From: Terriglobales bacterium
GTDB lineage: Bacteria > Acidobacteriota > Terriglobia > Terriglobales > Acidobacteriaceae
DNA length: 64,000 nt
Direction: 5' to 3'
Assembly: GCA_035561515.1 (NCBI GenBank)
Contig: DATMXP010000007.1
Span: 1 to 64,000 of the forward strand
Numbering within the stretch: the stretch's first letter is position 1; each line of letters begins with the position of its first letter. A model generated the notes under the pieces. That model saw only the letters and a program-made list of their open reading frames with translations, was not told where the DNA came from and made no database searches. This document shows positions 1-8,484 of the stretch, piece by piece. A program made the translations under genes and the position numbers.

Positions 1-11
1 AAAATATCCAC

Positions 12-38
12 TTGACGTTGGAGATGTATAAGTATACT
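12..38 (+). promoter_or_regulatory. Putative promoter of the first operon
   Basis: TTGACG at 12-17 and TATACT at 33-38 resemble -35 and -10 boxes with a 15-bp spacer, slightly short of the optimum. The palindromic operator begins inside the -10 box, so a bound repressor would block RNA polymerase. Transcription would start near 45, only about 5 nt before the first in-frame ATG at 50. Confidence 0.45.
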
Positions 39-54
39 GTCGACGGTCGATGCG
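36..54. promoter_or_regulatory. Regulon operator copy 1
   Basis: ACTGTCGACGGTCGATGCG: the left half-site is perfect (9/9) and the right matches 5/9 of the consensus ACTGTCGACNGTCGACAGT defined by the perfect copy at 19480-19498. It overlaps the -10 region and the first possible start codon of the MBL-fold gene. Confidence 0.6.
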
Positions 55-799
55 GATCGCCGAGTCACTAGCGATGGTGGGAAGCATGCAGTTTGGTCTT
101 TCAGGACCCCACGACTGTCATGTTTACGCATTGCGGGTACCCGGGGGGCTCGCGCTTATTGATTGCGGCGCGGGGACACACATGGATCGAATCGTCGACC
201 ACATCTCCAGTGAATATCCAAACTGCCCCGTTTTGGCGCTATTAATAACGCATGCTCACCTAGACCACTGCGGTGGCGCGGCCTTGACGAAACTGCGTTA
301 CGGCTGCGAGGTCATCGCTCCTGAATTGTCCAGAACAGTGCTACAAGATGCCGACGAGGAAAGATCTGGCCTTCGCACGGCGAGGGACCAAGGGGTCTAT
401 CCGGCCGGCTTCCGGATGCAACCGTGCACATTGGATCGGGTCGTTCAGGACGGCGACCGTTTTTTAGTAGCAGGACAGGAATTTACCGCGATTCATGTTC
501 GCGGACATAGCCGCGATGCTTTTTGCTACGAAGCCCAAACTGACCTGGGGACCATTCTCTTCAGTGGTGACGTAGTCTTCTATGGCGGGGTACTCGGAGT
601 CATCAACGCCGACGGCTCGGGAATGGAAGGATATCGAGCAGATCTGCACAAGCTCGAAGGTAGAGACATTCACGGACTCTTTCCGGGACACGGGATGTTC
701 ACCGTCAGCCAGGGGCAAAGGCACGTGAACATGGCCATCGAACAACTCAGGAGCGGGTTTCTTCCGCGACAGATTGGACAGGGAGATCTCCTGTTTTGA
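50..799 (+). CDS. MBL-fold metallohydrolase
   Basis: A 249-residue metallo-beta-lactamase-fold hydrolase. The zinc motif HxHxDH is intact (H68, H70, D72, H73), and later ligands are visible: a His in VRGHSRD, an Asp in FSGDVVF and a His in FPGHGMF. Family members hydrolyse lactones, thioesters or phosphoesters; the substrate here is unknown. The ATG at 50 lies inside the operator, so an ATG at 74 or 86 may be the real start. Either would keep the whole fold. It is the first gene of a tightly coupled operon and ends in a TTGA overlap with the PLP enzyme. No signal peptide is seen, so it is probably cytoplasmic. Confidence 0.85.
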   Translation: MRIAESLAMVGSMQFGLSGPHDCHVYALRVPGGLALIDCGAGTHMDRIVDHISSEYPNCPVLALLITHAHLDHCGGAALTKLRYGCEVIAPELSRTVLQDADEERSGLRTARDQGVYPAGFRMQPCTLDRVVQDGDRFLVAGQEFTAIHVRGHSRDAFCYEAQTDLGTILFSGDVVFYGGVLGVINADGSGMEGYRADLHKLEGRDIHGLFPGHGMFTVSQGQRHVNMAIEQLRSGFLPRQIGQGDLLF

Positions 800-1830
800 G
801 CCGGATTGCAACACTCGGTGAAGGAAACACGCCACTCGTCGAGAGCGCGGAAATCGGCCGTGAATATGGCTTGCGAATTCTCTTCAAACTCGAGATGTGC
901 AATCCAACTGGCTCTTACAAAGACCGGTTTATCGCAGCGGAAATAACGGAGCTTCTGACGCGTAACATCAAGGCCTGCATTGCAACCTCGTCCGGCAACA
1001 CGGGAGCGTCGTTGGCGTCATTTAGTTCAAGGTATCGAATCGCATGCGCGATCTTTGTGAACGAGGCCGCTCCTGCGGGGAAGCTAGCGCAGATGCAGGC
1101 GCACGGGGCGCGAGTGTTCCGAGTGAAAGACTTCGTGACCTCTCCTGAAGTGACGGCCCGCGTGTATCGACGGCTGGACAAGATATCGAAGTGCGGCACA
1201 GTTCCCATGGTGGTTTCTGCCTATCGGTATTGCCCTAACGGGATGAAAGGAGTCGAAAGAATCGCCAAGGAACTGATCGAGCAATCCAATTCGCAGATCG
1301 ATCACGTTTTTGTTCCGGTTGGCGGTGGAGGATTGTTCAGTGCTGTGTCGCGTGGTTTTTCCGCTGACGGGAACCCGCGGACCAAGATTCATGCCGTGCA
1401 GCCAGAAGGTTGCGCCACTGTGGTTTCCGCCTTCGTCGAAGGCCGCAATTCCATCGAACCGATCGTCAGCACAACGTGCGTAAGTGGTCTGTCGGTTCCG
1501 TACGACATTGATGCGAGTCTTGCTTTGTCGCAATTGAGGCAGGGGGGTGGTCGGGGGGTAACCATTTCTGACAGGGATGTCTTCGAAGCCCAACAACTCA
1601 TGATGAAAACAGAAGGAATTTGGTGTGAACCGGCTGGGGCAGCCGCACTTGCAGGATGTCTTCGCGCGAGAAGGGCTGGCTGGATTAACAAGGGCGAGAC
1701 CGTCGTGTGTCTCGTCACAGGTCATGGTTTCAAAGATCCAGAATCATTGGTTAGTGTCGCGAACGCGAATCCAGTCAAACTCATCGACGAAGGTGAAATT
1801 GGAGCAGAACTGCTGGGGGCATCGGCATAA
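796..1830 (+). CDS. PLP-dependent lyase, threonine synthase/ammonia-lyase-like
   Basis: A 344-residue fold-type II PLP enzyme. The PLP lysine is K42 in NPTGSYKDRF, the substrate/phosphate loop is SSGNTG (65-70), and the glycine loop binding the PLP phosphate is GGGGL (176-180). Relatives are threonine synthase, serine/threonine dehydratase and hydroxyaspartate or hydroxyectoine-derived ammonia-lyases. Sequence alone does not separate these. The start is TTG at 796, overlapping the stop of the MBL gene (TTGA), which implies translational coupling. A RidA protein is encoded in the same locus (23778). RidA hydrolyses the enamines that such dehydratases release, which favours an elimination reaction over threonine synthesis (inference). 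Confidence 0.85.
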   Translation: MSRIATLGEGNTPLVESAEIGREYGLRILFKLEMCNPTGSYKDRFIAAEITELLTRNIKACIATSSGNTGASLASFSSRYRIACAIFVNEAAPAGKLAQMQAHGARVFRVKDFVTSPEVTARVYRRLDKISKCGTVPMVVSAYRYCPNGMKGVERIAKELIEQSNSQIDHVFVPVGGGGLFSAVSRGFSADGNPRTKIHAVQPEGCATVVSAFVEGRNSIEPIVSTTCVSGLSVPYDIDASLALSQLRQGGGRGVTISDRDVFEAQQLMMKTEGIWCEPAGAAALAGCLRARRAGWINKGETVVCLVTGHGFKDPESLVSVANANPVKLIDEGEIGAELLGASA

Positions 1831-3290
1831 TGCGCATCGCGGTTGGAGGAATCTACCACGAGTCGAATTCGTTCTTTTCCGAACGCATGACACTAGAGCG
1901 CTTTGCCGAGTCACAGCTTCATTACGGCGAAGAGATTTTTCAGCGCTGGGCGGGAACTTGCTCGGAAATGGCTGGTTTTCTGAAGGGAGCGGAGCGATTC
2001 GGATTCGAGCCGATCGCTACGTTAATGGCTTGGGGCATGCCATCCGGTGTGGTAACGAGTGACACCTTTGAAATACTCGTTGGCGATCTCGTTGCCCGTA
2101 TAGAAGCGTCGATGCCGCTGGATGGCGTCTTACTGAGCCTTCACGGTGCGATGGTATCCGAATCTTTTGACGATGCCGACGGAGAAATTCTGCGCCGTGT
2201 CCGGGCCAAAATCGGTTCTGAAGTTCCGCTTATTGCTACGCTCGACTTTCATGCGAATTTGACCGAACAGATGGTTCGCTGGGCCGATGCACTGGTCGTT
2301 TACGATACCTACCCACATGTGGACCAAGTCGAGCGAGGTCTCGAAGCTGCCGACATCATGCGCAGAATGCTGCGAGAAGGTCTTCGAGTGAGGATGGCGC
2401 TTGCTCGCCGTCCACTTCTGCCGCACATCCTGACCCAGTGCACTGACGGTCCTCCGATGGCGGACATACTTTCGGCTGCCCACGAGTGTGAAAACTCTCC
2501 TGAGATCGTCTGTGTCTCCGTAGCCGCAGGTTTCTCTTACACCGATGTCCCTCAGGCGGGTTTTGCCGTAGTTGCGGTGGCGGAATCACAGGATGCCGCA
2601 GATACGAGCGCTCGTTCGGTGGCCGATCTAGCCTGGCGGAGGCGCATCGAATTCGGGCGTGAGCTGCCAGATCCGAAAACTGCCGTTAAAGAGGCAATCT
2701 CCGCACGGGAAGGACTCACCGTATTGGTCGATGTAGGGGACAATCTCGGAGCCGGCACACCAGGCGACGGAACCATCCTGTTGCAGGAGTTACTCCGGGA
2801 AGGAGCACAAGATGCCCTCGTGCTGCTGTGTGATCCCGAATCGGTTGATGTTTCCATTCGGGCCGGAGTCCGCAGCAAGTTTTCTGCCAGAGTAGGCGGT
2901 AAGCGCGATGCTCATCACGGTGCGCCGGTCGAGGTAAATGGAACAGTGCGACTGTTAAGCGACGGTATTTATCGCAATGTCGGGTTCATGCGCGAAGGAG
3001 TACTCGAAGATCAGGGTCGCACCGCTGTAATTGATGCAGGCGGGGTGGTTCTGGTGCTGACTGAGCGTCGCATGCCGATGTGGAACTTACAGCAGTTGAG
3101 GTCATTGGGTATTGAGCCAACCAAGCTAAAAATAGTCGTGGTGAAGGCTGCGATTGCATACCGGGCTGCTTACGCGCCGATTGCGAACAAGATAATTGAG
3201 GTCAACACGCCAGGGCTGTCTGCGGCAGATGTGAAGGCCTTTAATTATAAGAAATTGGCACGCCCAATCTATCCGCTGGACGAAACATGA
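1830..3290 (+). CDS. M81 family metallopeptidase (MlrC-like)
   Basis: A 486-residue protein with the two-domain layout of the M81/MlrC family (MlrC N-terminal DUF1485 plus C-terminal domain), whose founding member finishes microcystin breakdown. Visible family motifs are HESNSF near the N terminus, LHGAM, LDFHANLTE (metal-binding region) and the C-terminal DVGDNLGAGTPGDGT. Most M81 proteins have unknown substrates. The ATG shares one base with the upstream stop (TAATG). No signal peptide. With the aspartoacylase-like gene two positions downstream it suggests that amide or N-acyl bonds are cleaved in the cytoplasm. Confidence 0.87.
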   Translation: MRIAVGGIYHESNSFFSERMTLERFAESQLHYGEEIFQRWAGTCSEMAGFLKGAERFGFEPIATLMAWGMPSGVVTSDTFEILVGDLVARIEASMPLDGVLLSLHGAMVSESFDDADGEILRRVRAKIGSEVPLIATLDFHANLTEQMVRWADALVVYDTYPHVDQVERGLEAADIMRRMLREGLRVRMALARRPLLPHILTQCTDGPPMADILSAAHECENSPEIVCVSVAAGFSYTDVPQAGFAVVAVAESQDAADTSARSVADLAWRRRIEFGRELPDPKTAVKEAISAREGLTVLVDVGDNLGAGTPGDGTILLQELLREGAQDALVLLCDPESVDVSIRAGVRSKFSARVGGKRDAHHGAPVEVNGTVRLLSDGIYRNVGFMREGVLEDQGRTAVIDAGGVVLVLTERRMPMWNLQQLRSLGIEPTKLKIVVVKAAIAYRAAYAPIANKIIEVNTPGLSAADVKAFNYKKLARPIYPLDET

Positions 3291-4051
3291 GCCTTGCTGG
3301 AAAAACCGCATTAGTCACCGGAGGGGCCACAGGTATTGGATTTGCAGTGGCTAAGTTGCTATCGGATCGAGGCTCACGGGTCGCCATTGGGCAGCCTGAT
3401 CCGGATCAAGCTCGAAGTGCTGCCGCGCAATTACAGACCCCAGAAGCGATCGGCTTAGAGTTGGACATCCGAAGCCACTCTTCGGTAATTCGCTGCGTGG
3501 ACTCACTCATTCACGCTTATGGCAGCCTTGATGTACTCGTGAACAACGCTAGCGTTACAGGCTGCACAGCATTGGAGCCATTCCTGACAAGCAGCCCCAG
3601 ACTGGTTGACTTGATCGTCGATACCAATCTGAAGGGTACGATCTATTGCTCCCAAGCCGCCGCACAGCACATGAAAAGCTCAAAGCGAGGAGGAGCCATC
3701 GTGACCATAGCCTCCGTCGCAGCATATGCAGCACAAGAAAACGCGAGCCTTTACTGCGCTACGAAGAGCGCACAGGTAGCGCTGACGAAGGCCATGGCAA
3801 TTGAGCTAGCGCAACATGGCATTCGGGTGAATTGCGTTGCGCCAGGAGATATTGAGACAGAAACGAGCGCGAATGCGATCAGTGACATAAAGGAGTCAGG
3901 AGCCAGTGGACGATTTCTAAGATATACGCCCGCAGGGCGACGAGGATCTCCTGCCGAAGTTGCGCAAGCAGTCGCTTTCCTCGCGTCGGATGAGGCACGT
4001 TTTATCACGGGCACAACCTTGCTGGTTGACGGCGGATTCCTTGCTTATTAG
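3287..4051 (+). CDS. SDR family oxidoreductase
   Basis: A 254-residue classical short-chain dehydrogenase/reductase. The NAD(P)-binding motif is TGGATGIG, NNA is present (VNNASVTG), and the catalytic YxxxK is in LYCATKSA. It presumably oxidises or reduces a hydroxyl/keto group of a pathway intermediate; substrate specificity cannot be read. The ATG overlaps the M81 stop (ATGA). It is one of three SDRs in the window, the others being at 21833 and 51554. Confidence 0.88.
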   Translation: MSLAGKTALVTGGATGIGFAVAKLLSDRGSRVAIGQPDPDQARSAAAQLQTPEAIGLELDIRSHSSVIRCVDSLIHAYGSLDVLVNNASVTGCTALEPFLTSSPRLVDLIVDTNLKGTIYCSQAAAQHMKSSKRGGAIVTIASVAAYAAQENASLYCATKSAQVALTKAMAIELAQHGIRVNCVAPGDIETETSANAISDIKESGASGRFLRYTPAGRRGSPAEVAQAVAFLASDEARFITGTTLLVDGGFLAY

Positions 4052-4063
4052 GAAACAGAGATT

Positions 4064-5068
4064 TTGAGCGATTTGAATCCAGTTCGGACAATTAAACCGT
4101 GCGACTTCGATCCATCGGAATACAGGCGCGGAGCTAAGTATGCGTTTGGGATGGATTTGGGGGGCGATGGCGTGGTCATTCCGTTGCTTCTGGTTCGTGG
4201 GGGCAGGCCGGGGAAAACCTTAGTGGTCACGGCCGGGGTTCACGGTGACGAGTTCGAAGGCGTTCGCGCCATCATGGAAACGTACGATGAGCTCGATCCG
4301 AACGACATGAGGGGAGATGTTCTCGCGGTGCCGGTTGCGAATCCGCCGGCATTCTGGAACCGGACGCGCACAAGTCCGCTGGATGGTAGCAATCTCGCGC
4401 GCTCTTTCCCGGGAACCGAAAGCGGTACTCCGACGCAGCTCATTGCCTTCCATCTTGGCCGCAGCATCATCGCCCGAGGTGACTTCTACCTGGATCTACA
4501 TAGTGCGGGCATAAAGTTACTGATGCCGAGCATGGTTGGTTTTGCGGCGCATGATGCTCGCGCATGCGAGGCAGCCAAAATTTTTGGAGCGCCTGTTCTA
4601 TGGGCACATCCATCCATTTCGCCCGGAAGGACCATATCTCTTTCAACTTCTCTCCATATTCCATCGTTGTACACCGAGGCACGAGGTGCGGGTCGAATCT
4701 CTCCTGATGATCTGAAGATGTTCAAGCGAGGAATTCGCAACCTGCTTTTCCACCTTTCGATCCTGGAAGGCAGTCCTGAAGTACTTCCGATTGAACACTA
4801 TCTTGAAGGTGGTGGAGATATCGATGCGAGTGTCAGTGCCAGCCACAAGGGCTTTTTTGTCCCCTCCGTGGAGTTATTGGAGGAGGTTCGTGCAAATCAG
4901 TACGTTGGTAAAACTGTGAACCTATACGGACAAGAGGTGGAAAAGTTTATATCGCCTCGGGATGGCGTGATCGGCATGATTCATGCGCTCCCAGTCGTAC
5001 AAGCGGGCGATTCGGTTTTTCTGATTACAGGTAAACACAAACAAGAGCTTCGGCGAGGAGACATTTGA
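4064..5068 (+). CDS. Succinylglutamate desuccinylase/aspartoacylase family deacylase
   Basis: A 334-residue M14-like zinc carboxypeptidase-fold protein of the AstE/AspA family, which removes acyl groups from N-acyl amino acids. The zinc motif HxxE is present as GVHGDEFEG (H60, E63), and a third ligand His is in LDLHSAG. The likely start is TTG at 4064, preceded by AGGAAA at 4051-4056. N-acetyl-diaminobutyrate deacetylases of ectoine catabolism belong to this family, but no ectoine hydrolase is seen nearby. The gene abuts the next one directly (TGA then ATG at 5069). Confidence 0.85.
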   Translation: MSDLNPVRTIKPCDFDPSEYRRGAKYAFGMDLGGDGVVIPLLLVRGGRPGKTLVVTAGVHGDEFEGVRAIMETYDELDPNDMRGDVLAVPVANPPAFWNRTRTSPLDGSNLARSFPGTESGTPTQLIAFHLGRSIIARGDFYLDLHSAGIKLLMPSMVGFAAHDARACEAAKIFGAPVLWAHPSISPGRTISLSTSLHIPSLYTEARGAGRISPDDLKMFKRGIRNLLFHLSILEGSPEVLPIEHYLEGGGDIDASVSASHKGFFVPSVELLEEVRANQYVGKTVNLYGQEVEKFISPRDGVIGMIHALPVVQAGDSVFLITGKHKQELRRGDI

Positions 5069-6061
5069 ATGGCAACGGATTGGAATCGTCGTGACTTCCT
5101 TAGAGCAAGCGTACTTGCCGGGACCGCTGCAGCATTGCCGCAGGTCGTGTTTGCGCGACATGCCGCAAATTCAAATAAGCTTTCGCCCGCAGACTTCAAA
5201 CATCAACTGCGGGGACCCATCGTTTCCATCCCAACCCCCTTTACGCGGGAGTATTCGCTCGATGCTGTCGGCATTCGGCGGATGATCGACAACGCGCTGC
5301 AATATGGAATCCGGATTTTCGTGCTTACTGCCGGGGATAGTCAATATTTGTACTTGTCATACGATGAGATTAAGCAACTTGCTCGACTGGTAACGGACGC
5401 GGTGGGCCAGCGAGGCATCACTATTATTGGAACAGGTGCATGGTGGACAGACAGGACCATCGATTTTGCACATTATGCAGAAAAGATCGGGGCGACAGCA
5501 CTGCAAGTTCTCAAGCCAACCGGTACAAACGAGGACACGGTCGTTGAGCACTTCAAGAGGATCTCTGAGGCGACAAAACTTCCTCTCGTTTTGCATGGCA
5601 ACTTCCCCATGCCTGAACTTGGAAGATTGACTGAGATAGCTTCCGTTGTGGCGCTCAAAGAAGACATTAGTCTGGAGTACTACGTCGATGGAATTATTCG
5701 GTATGGAAACCGCATTAACTGCTTCTCGGGTGGTGGACTAGATTGGTTTGTGGTTGGGCAGCCCTACGGGGCAACCGCCTACTTCGATTCTTTTGCAACG
5801 TTCGCTCCTGAGATTTCTGCCCAATTCTGGGAAGCGGTCAAGCGCAACGATTACAGAGCCGAAACCGAGATCATCGCAAAATACGACCATCCATTCATCA
5901 AGAACTTCTCGGCGCCATTCTGGCACGCAACGCTCGAGTACTTTGGTATTGCGCAACGCTACTTAAGGCCTCCCCAACCAAGTTACACCGACGCTGAAAT
6001 GCTCAAGGTCAAAGAGTTCTACGACCAGATGCATCTGCGTCCACGCAAGAAGTCTGCATAG
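5069..6061 (+). CDS. Tat-exported DapA/NanA-family protein with altered active site
   Basis: A 330-residue dihydrodipicolinate synthase/N-acetylneuraminate lyase family TIM barrel. The N terminus carries a twin-arginine signal (RRDFLRAS at 7-14, then a hydrophobic stretch ending near VVFARHA). Enzymes of this family are normally cytoplasmic. The Schiff-base lysine is probably K197 in ALKEDI. The usual GTTGE pyruvate-binding motif reads AGDSQ (88-92), and the Y in the usual YNxP motif is replaced in HGNFP (176-180). Pyruvate-dependent aldolase chemistry is therefore doubtful. It is followed by a kelch protein of the sialic-acid mutarotase type. Confidence 0.85.
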   Translation: MATDWNRRDFLRASVLAGTAAALPQVVFARHAANSNKLSPADFKHQLRGPIVSIPTPFTREYSLDAVGIRRMIDNALQYGIRIFVLTAGDSQYLYLSYDEIKQLARLVTDAVGQRGITIIGTGAWWTDRTIDFAHYAEKIGATALQVLKPTGTNEDTVVEHFKRISEATKLPLVLHGNFPMPELGRLTEIASVVALKEDISLEYYVDGIIRYGNRINCFSGGGLDWFVVGQPYGATAYFDSFATFAPEISAQFWEAVKRNDYRAETEIIAKYDHPFIKNFSAPFWHATLEYFGIAQRYLRPPQPSYTDAEMLKVKEFYDQMHLRPRKKSA

Positions 6062-6072
6062 GGGGACAACAT

Positions 6073-7032
6073 ATGTTGAGGAGAACTGCAATGTTGATGG
6101 GGGCATTAGCGCTTTTGAGTTCTGCACAAGCGGAACCCCTGAAGTGGAGAGAAATGGCAGAGTTGCCTCGGCCGGTTGCGGGATATATGGCTGGGGTAAG
6201 TAAGGGGAAACTTCTGATCATCGGGGGCAGTTATTGGAATGACGGTCAGAAGTACTGGTTTGACCAGGTTCAGATTTACGATCCTGCAACGAACAAGTGG
6301 AGTGTTGGCAGTTCGTTGCCGGAGGGACGCAGTGATGCTGCATCGGCGACCTTGGGCGAAGATATCTACGTTTTCGGCGGTGGGAGTAACTCGAACGTAG
6401 TGAAGGATGCGCTCGTGTTACATGAGGGAAAGTGGAATAGAGTTCCGAATGCTGACCTGCCGGAACCTCGTCTCTACTCCAATGCCGTTGCTGCACGTGG
6501 ATGCATCTATCTCCTGGGCGGTATGTCGAAGGCGGGTGATTACAAAAATATGAGCAATTCGTTTTGGCGCTGGCGTCCCGGAAACAACAATTGGGAGATA
6601 CTTCCCCCGCTGCCGGGGCCCGGCAGAATCAATCACGCCATGGCCGAAGTCAACGGCGTGATTTATGTATTCGGCGGTGCGGCCTCAGGACCGAAAGACG
6701 TCCAAAACCTGAACGACGCTTACAGCTTCGATCTAAACACCCGCAAGTGGACCCGGCTGTCTGATCTCAACGTGGCAAATCGCTCGTGGTGGGCGATCGG
6801 CGTTGGAACTCGTGCGCTCATCCTCGCCGGATACACAGATACGTTTGCCCGGGAAGTTTATTGGTACCAGCCTGGCCACGGACTCGAACCGGCTGGAGAA
6901 CTGCCTCACGGTTTGGCCGATGTAAAGTTCTATCAAATCGGAAATATGGTGGTAGGCACAGGTGGCGAAGCCGGACCTGGCGTCCGAGGGAAGTGGACAG
7001 TGAAAGCCGAACTTCCGACTGATCACTCGTAG
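6073..7032 (+). CDS. Secreted kelch-repeat protein, NanM-like
   Basis: A 319-residue protein with a signal peptide (about 1-20, ending AQA) followed by a kelch beta-propeller. Repeats contain paired Gly plus conserved Tyr/Trp: LLIIGGSYW...NKWSV, IYVFGGG...KWNRV, IYLLGGM...NNWEI, IYVFGGA...RKWTRL, and two weaker ones. The nearest characterised type is periplasmic N-acetylneuraminate epimerase (NanM), which mutarotates sialic acid; galactose-oxidase-like folds are the alternative. A G-rich ribosome site (GGGGG at 6061) precedes the ATG. Last gene of the first operon. Confidence 0.8.
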   Translation: MLRRTAMLMGALALLSSAQAEPLKWREMAELPRPVAGYMAGVSKGKLLIIGGSYWNDGQKYWFDQVQIYDPATNKWSVGSSLPEGRSDAASATLGEDIYVFGGGSNSNVVKDALVLHEGKWNRVPNADLPEPRLYSNAVAARGCIYLLGGMSKAGDYKNMSNSFWRWRPGNNNWEILPPLPGPGRINHAMAEVNGVIYVFGGAASGPKDVQNLNDAYSFDLNTRKWTRLSDLNVANRSWWAIGVGTRALILAGYTDTFAREVYWYQPGHGLEPAGELPHGLADVKFYQIGNMVVGTGGEAGPGVRGKWTVKAELPTDHS

Positions 7033-7098
7033 GACTGTCGGCGGAGGTTAGTTTCATCCATACGGTCCGCCCACTTATCGCCATATTACAAATCAATA

Positions 7099-7117
7099 AT
7101 TGTCGACTGTCGACTGA
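7099..7117. promoter_or_regulatory. Regulon operator copy 2
   Basis: ATTGTCGACTGTCGACTGA matches the consensus palindrome at 15 of 18 informative positions. It lies just upstream of the TATAAT at 7126-7131, in the -35/spacer region of the aminotransferase promoter. A perfect-looking extra left half-site (ACTGTCGGC) occurs at 7033-7041, right after the kelch stop. Confidence 0.7.
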
Positions 7118-7125
7118 TTTCTGAT

Positions 7126-7131
7126 TATAAT
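7126..7131 (+). promoter_or_regulatory. -10 box for a probably leaderless aminotransferase mRNA
   Basis: TATAAT at 7126-7131 is a perfect -10 hexamer, but the ATG of the following gene starts at 7139, about where transcription should begin. No ribosome-binding site fits in between, so the mRNA is probably leaderless. No good -35 is seen at 17 bp; the operator occupies that place. Confidence 0.5.
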
Positions 7132-7138
7132 TTCTCTC

Positions 7139-8470
7139 ATGCCTGCCGTAGCCACCCTCGATCTCGACCGTCGCGATAGAAGTATTCGATCCAAAACCAA
7201 AGGATCGTTGCAGCGATACGAACGCGCTCAGAAGACGTTAGCCGGAGGGGTATCCAGTGGATTGCGCCGAGCTGCCCGACCCTATCCTTTGTATTTCAGT
7301 CGCGGGAAGGGAGCACATGTTGAAGACGTGGATGGCAATGTTTACACGGATTACGGGCTGGCTTGGGGCCCTCTGATTCTGGGGCAATCCCCTGATGAAA
7401 TCAGCGAAGCGGTAGCGGAACAGTTAAGGCATGGAATCACCTTCGGCGCCCAGCATGATCTTGAGTTCGAGGTCGCCGAGCAACTGACTGAAATCATTCC
7501 TTGCGCCGACCAGGTTTGTTTCGCGAACAGCGGCACGGAAATCGTGCAAGTTGCGCTGCGGTTAGCGCGGGCGTACACGGGACGGGCAAAGTTCGTGAAA
7601 TTCGAAGGGCACTATCATGGATGGGAAGACAGCGTTCTGGTCAGCTACCATCCCACGGCTTCGCAATTGTCTGCTGGCAAAATCGTTCCGGCGCCGGTTG
7701 CTTGCGGACAACGTGCTCACGACAGCGTTCTGATCGCTCAATGGAACGACCGTGCATCGGTCGAACAATTGTTTGCAGAACATGCACAACAGATCTCTGC
7801 GGTAATATGCGAACCTCTACTGTGCAACAGTGGGTGCATTCCAGCGGAGCCGGGATTTCTTGAGTTTCTCCGGGAGATAACCTCCCAGAACGGTGCACTC
7901 TTAATCTTTGATGAAGTGATCACGGGTTTTCGTCTTCACCTGCAAGGGGCGCAGGGTGTCTACGGAGTCGCGCCGGATTTGGCCACATACGCCAAGGCGG
8001 TCGGCGGCGGTCTACCTTTCAGTGTTCTTGCAGGACGAAAAGAGTTCATGAGTTTGATCGCCGAAGGCACGGTCGTGCATGCTGGTACGCTCAACGGAAA
8101 TCCTGTCGTGCTGGCTGCCGCCAAGGCCACTCTCGATCTTCTCTCGAAAAATAATGGCTCGGTCTACAAGGATCTGGAGAAGCTCGGTTCTCGATTACGA
8201 GATGGAATTGAGATCCGTCTTCGCGAGCGCGGATATTCAGTCGTGACTTCGGGGGCAGGTGCGGTGTTTCACGTTTCCTTTATGGAACGGCCGGCACGAT
8301 GCTACCGAGATATGCTGAACGCTGATACTCGGCAGTACAGTGATTTTGCTTTAGCGCTACTCGATGAAGGAGTACTCGTTCTCCCAGACGGCCGCTGGTA
8401 CTGCTCGACTGCCCACACAGTAGAAGATATCGACGCGACGCTTCATGCAGTGGATCGTGCGCTTTCGTAA
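7139..8470 (+). CDS. Class III aminotransferase, glutamate-1-semialdehyde aminomutase-like
   Basis: A 443-residue PLP aminotransferase of class III. Motifs: SGTEIVQVALRLAR, the PLP-binding FDEVITGFR and the lysine K286 in TYAKAVGGG. It is closest in style to glutamate-1-semialdehyde 2,1-aminomutase (HemL), but its place in a catabolic regulon argues against a tetrapyrrole role. More likely it deaminates an omega-amino or beta-amino acid intermediate (inference). An ATG closer to the fold is not obvious, so 7139 is kept as start. The class IV aminotransferase follows 14 bp later. Confidence 0.85.
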   Translation: MPAVATLDLDRRDRSIRSKTKGSLQRYERAQKTLAGGVSSGLRRAARPYPLYFSRGKGAHVEDVDGNVYTDYGLAWGPLILGQSPDEISEAVAEQLRHGITFGAQHDLEFEVAEQLTEIIPCADQVCFANSGTEIVQVALRLARAYTGRAKFVKFEGHYHGWEDSVLVSYHPTASQLSAGKIVPAPVACGQRAHDSVLIAQWNDRASVEQLFAEHAQQISAVICEPLLCNSGCIPAEPGFLEFLREITSQNGALLIFDEVITGFRLHLQGAQGVYGVAPDLATYAKAVGGGLPFSVLAGRKEFMSLIAEGTVVHAGTLNGNPVVLAAAKATLDLLSKNNGSVYKDLEKLGSRLRDGIEIRLRERGYSVVTSGAGAVFHVSFMERPARCYRDMLNADTRQYSDFALALLDEGVLVLPDGRWYCSTAHTVEDIDATLHAVDRALS

Positions 8471-8484
8471 ACAGGAGAATATTT

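Noticed and set aside
464-835. Minus-strand reading opposite the MBL gene
   Set aside because: Lies wholly over the MBL gene and its 3' junction, with no recognisable domain.
7139-8470. A tetrapyrrole-biosynthetic hemL
   Set aside because: It sits under the catabolic operator with a second transaminase and without other haem genes, so a housekeeping hemL role is less likely.
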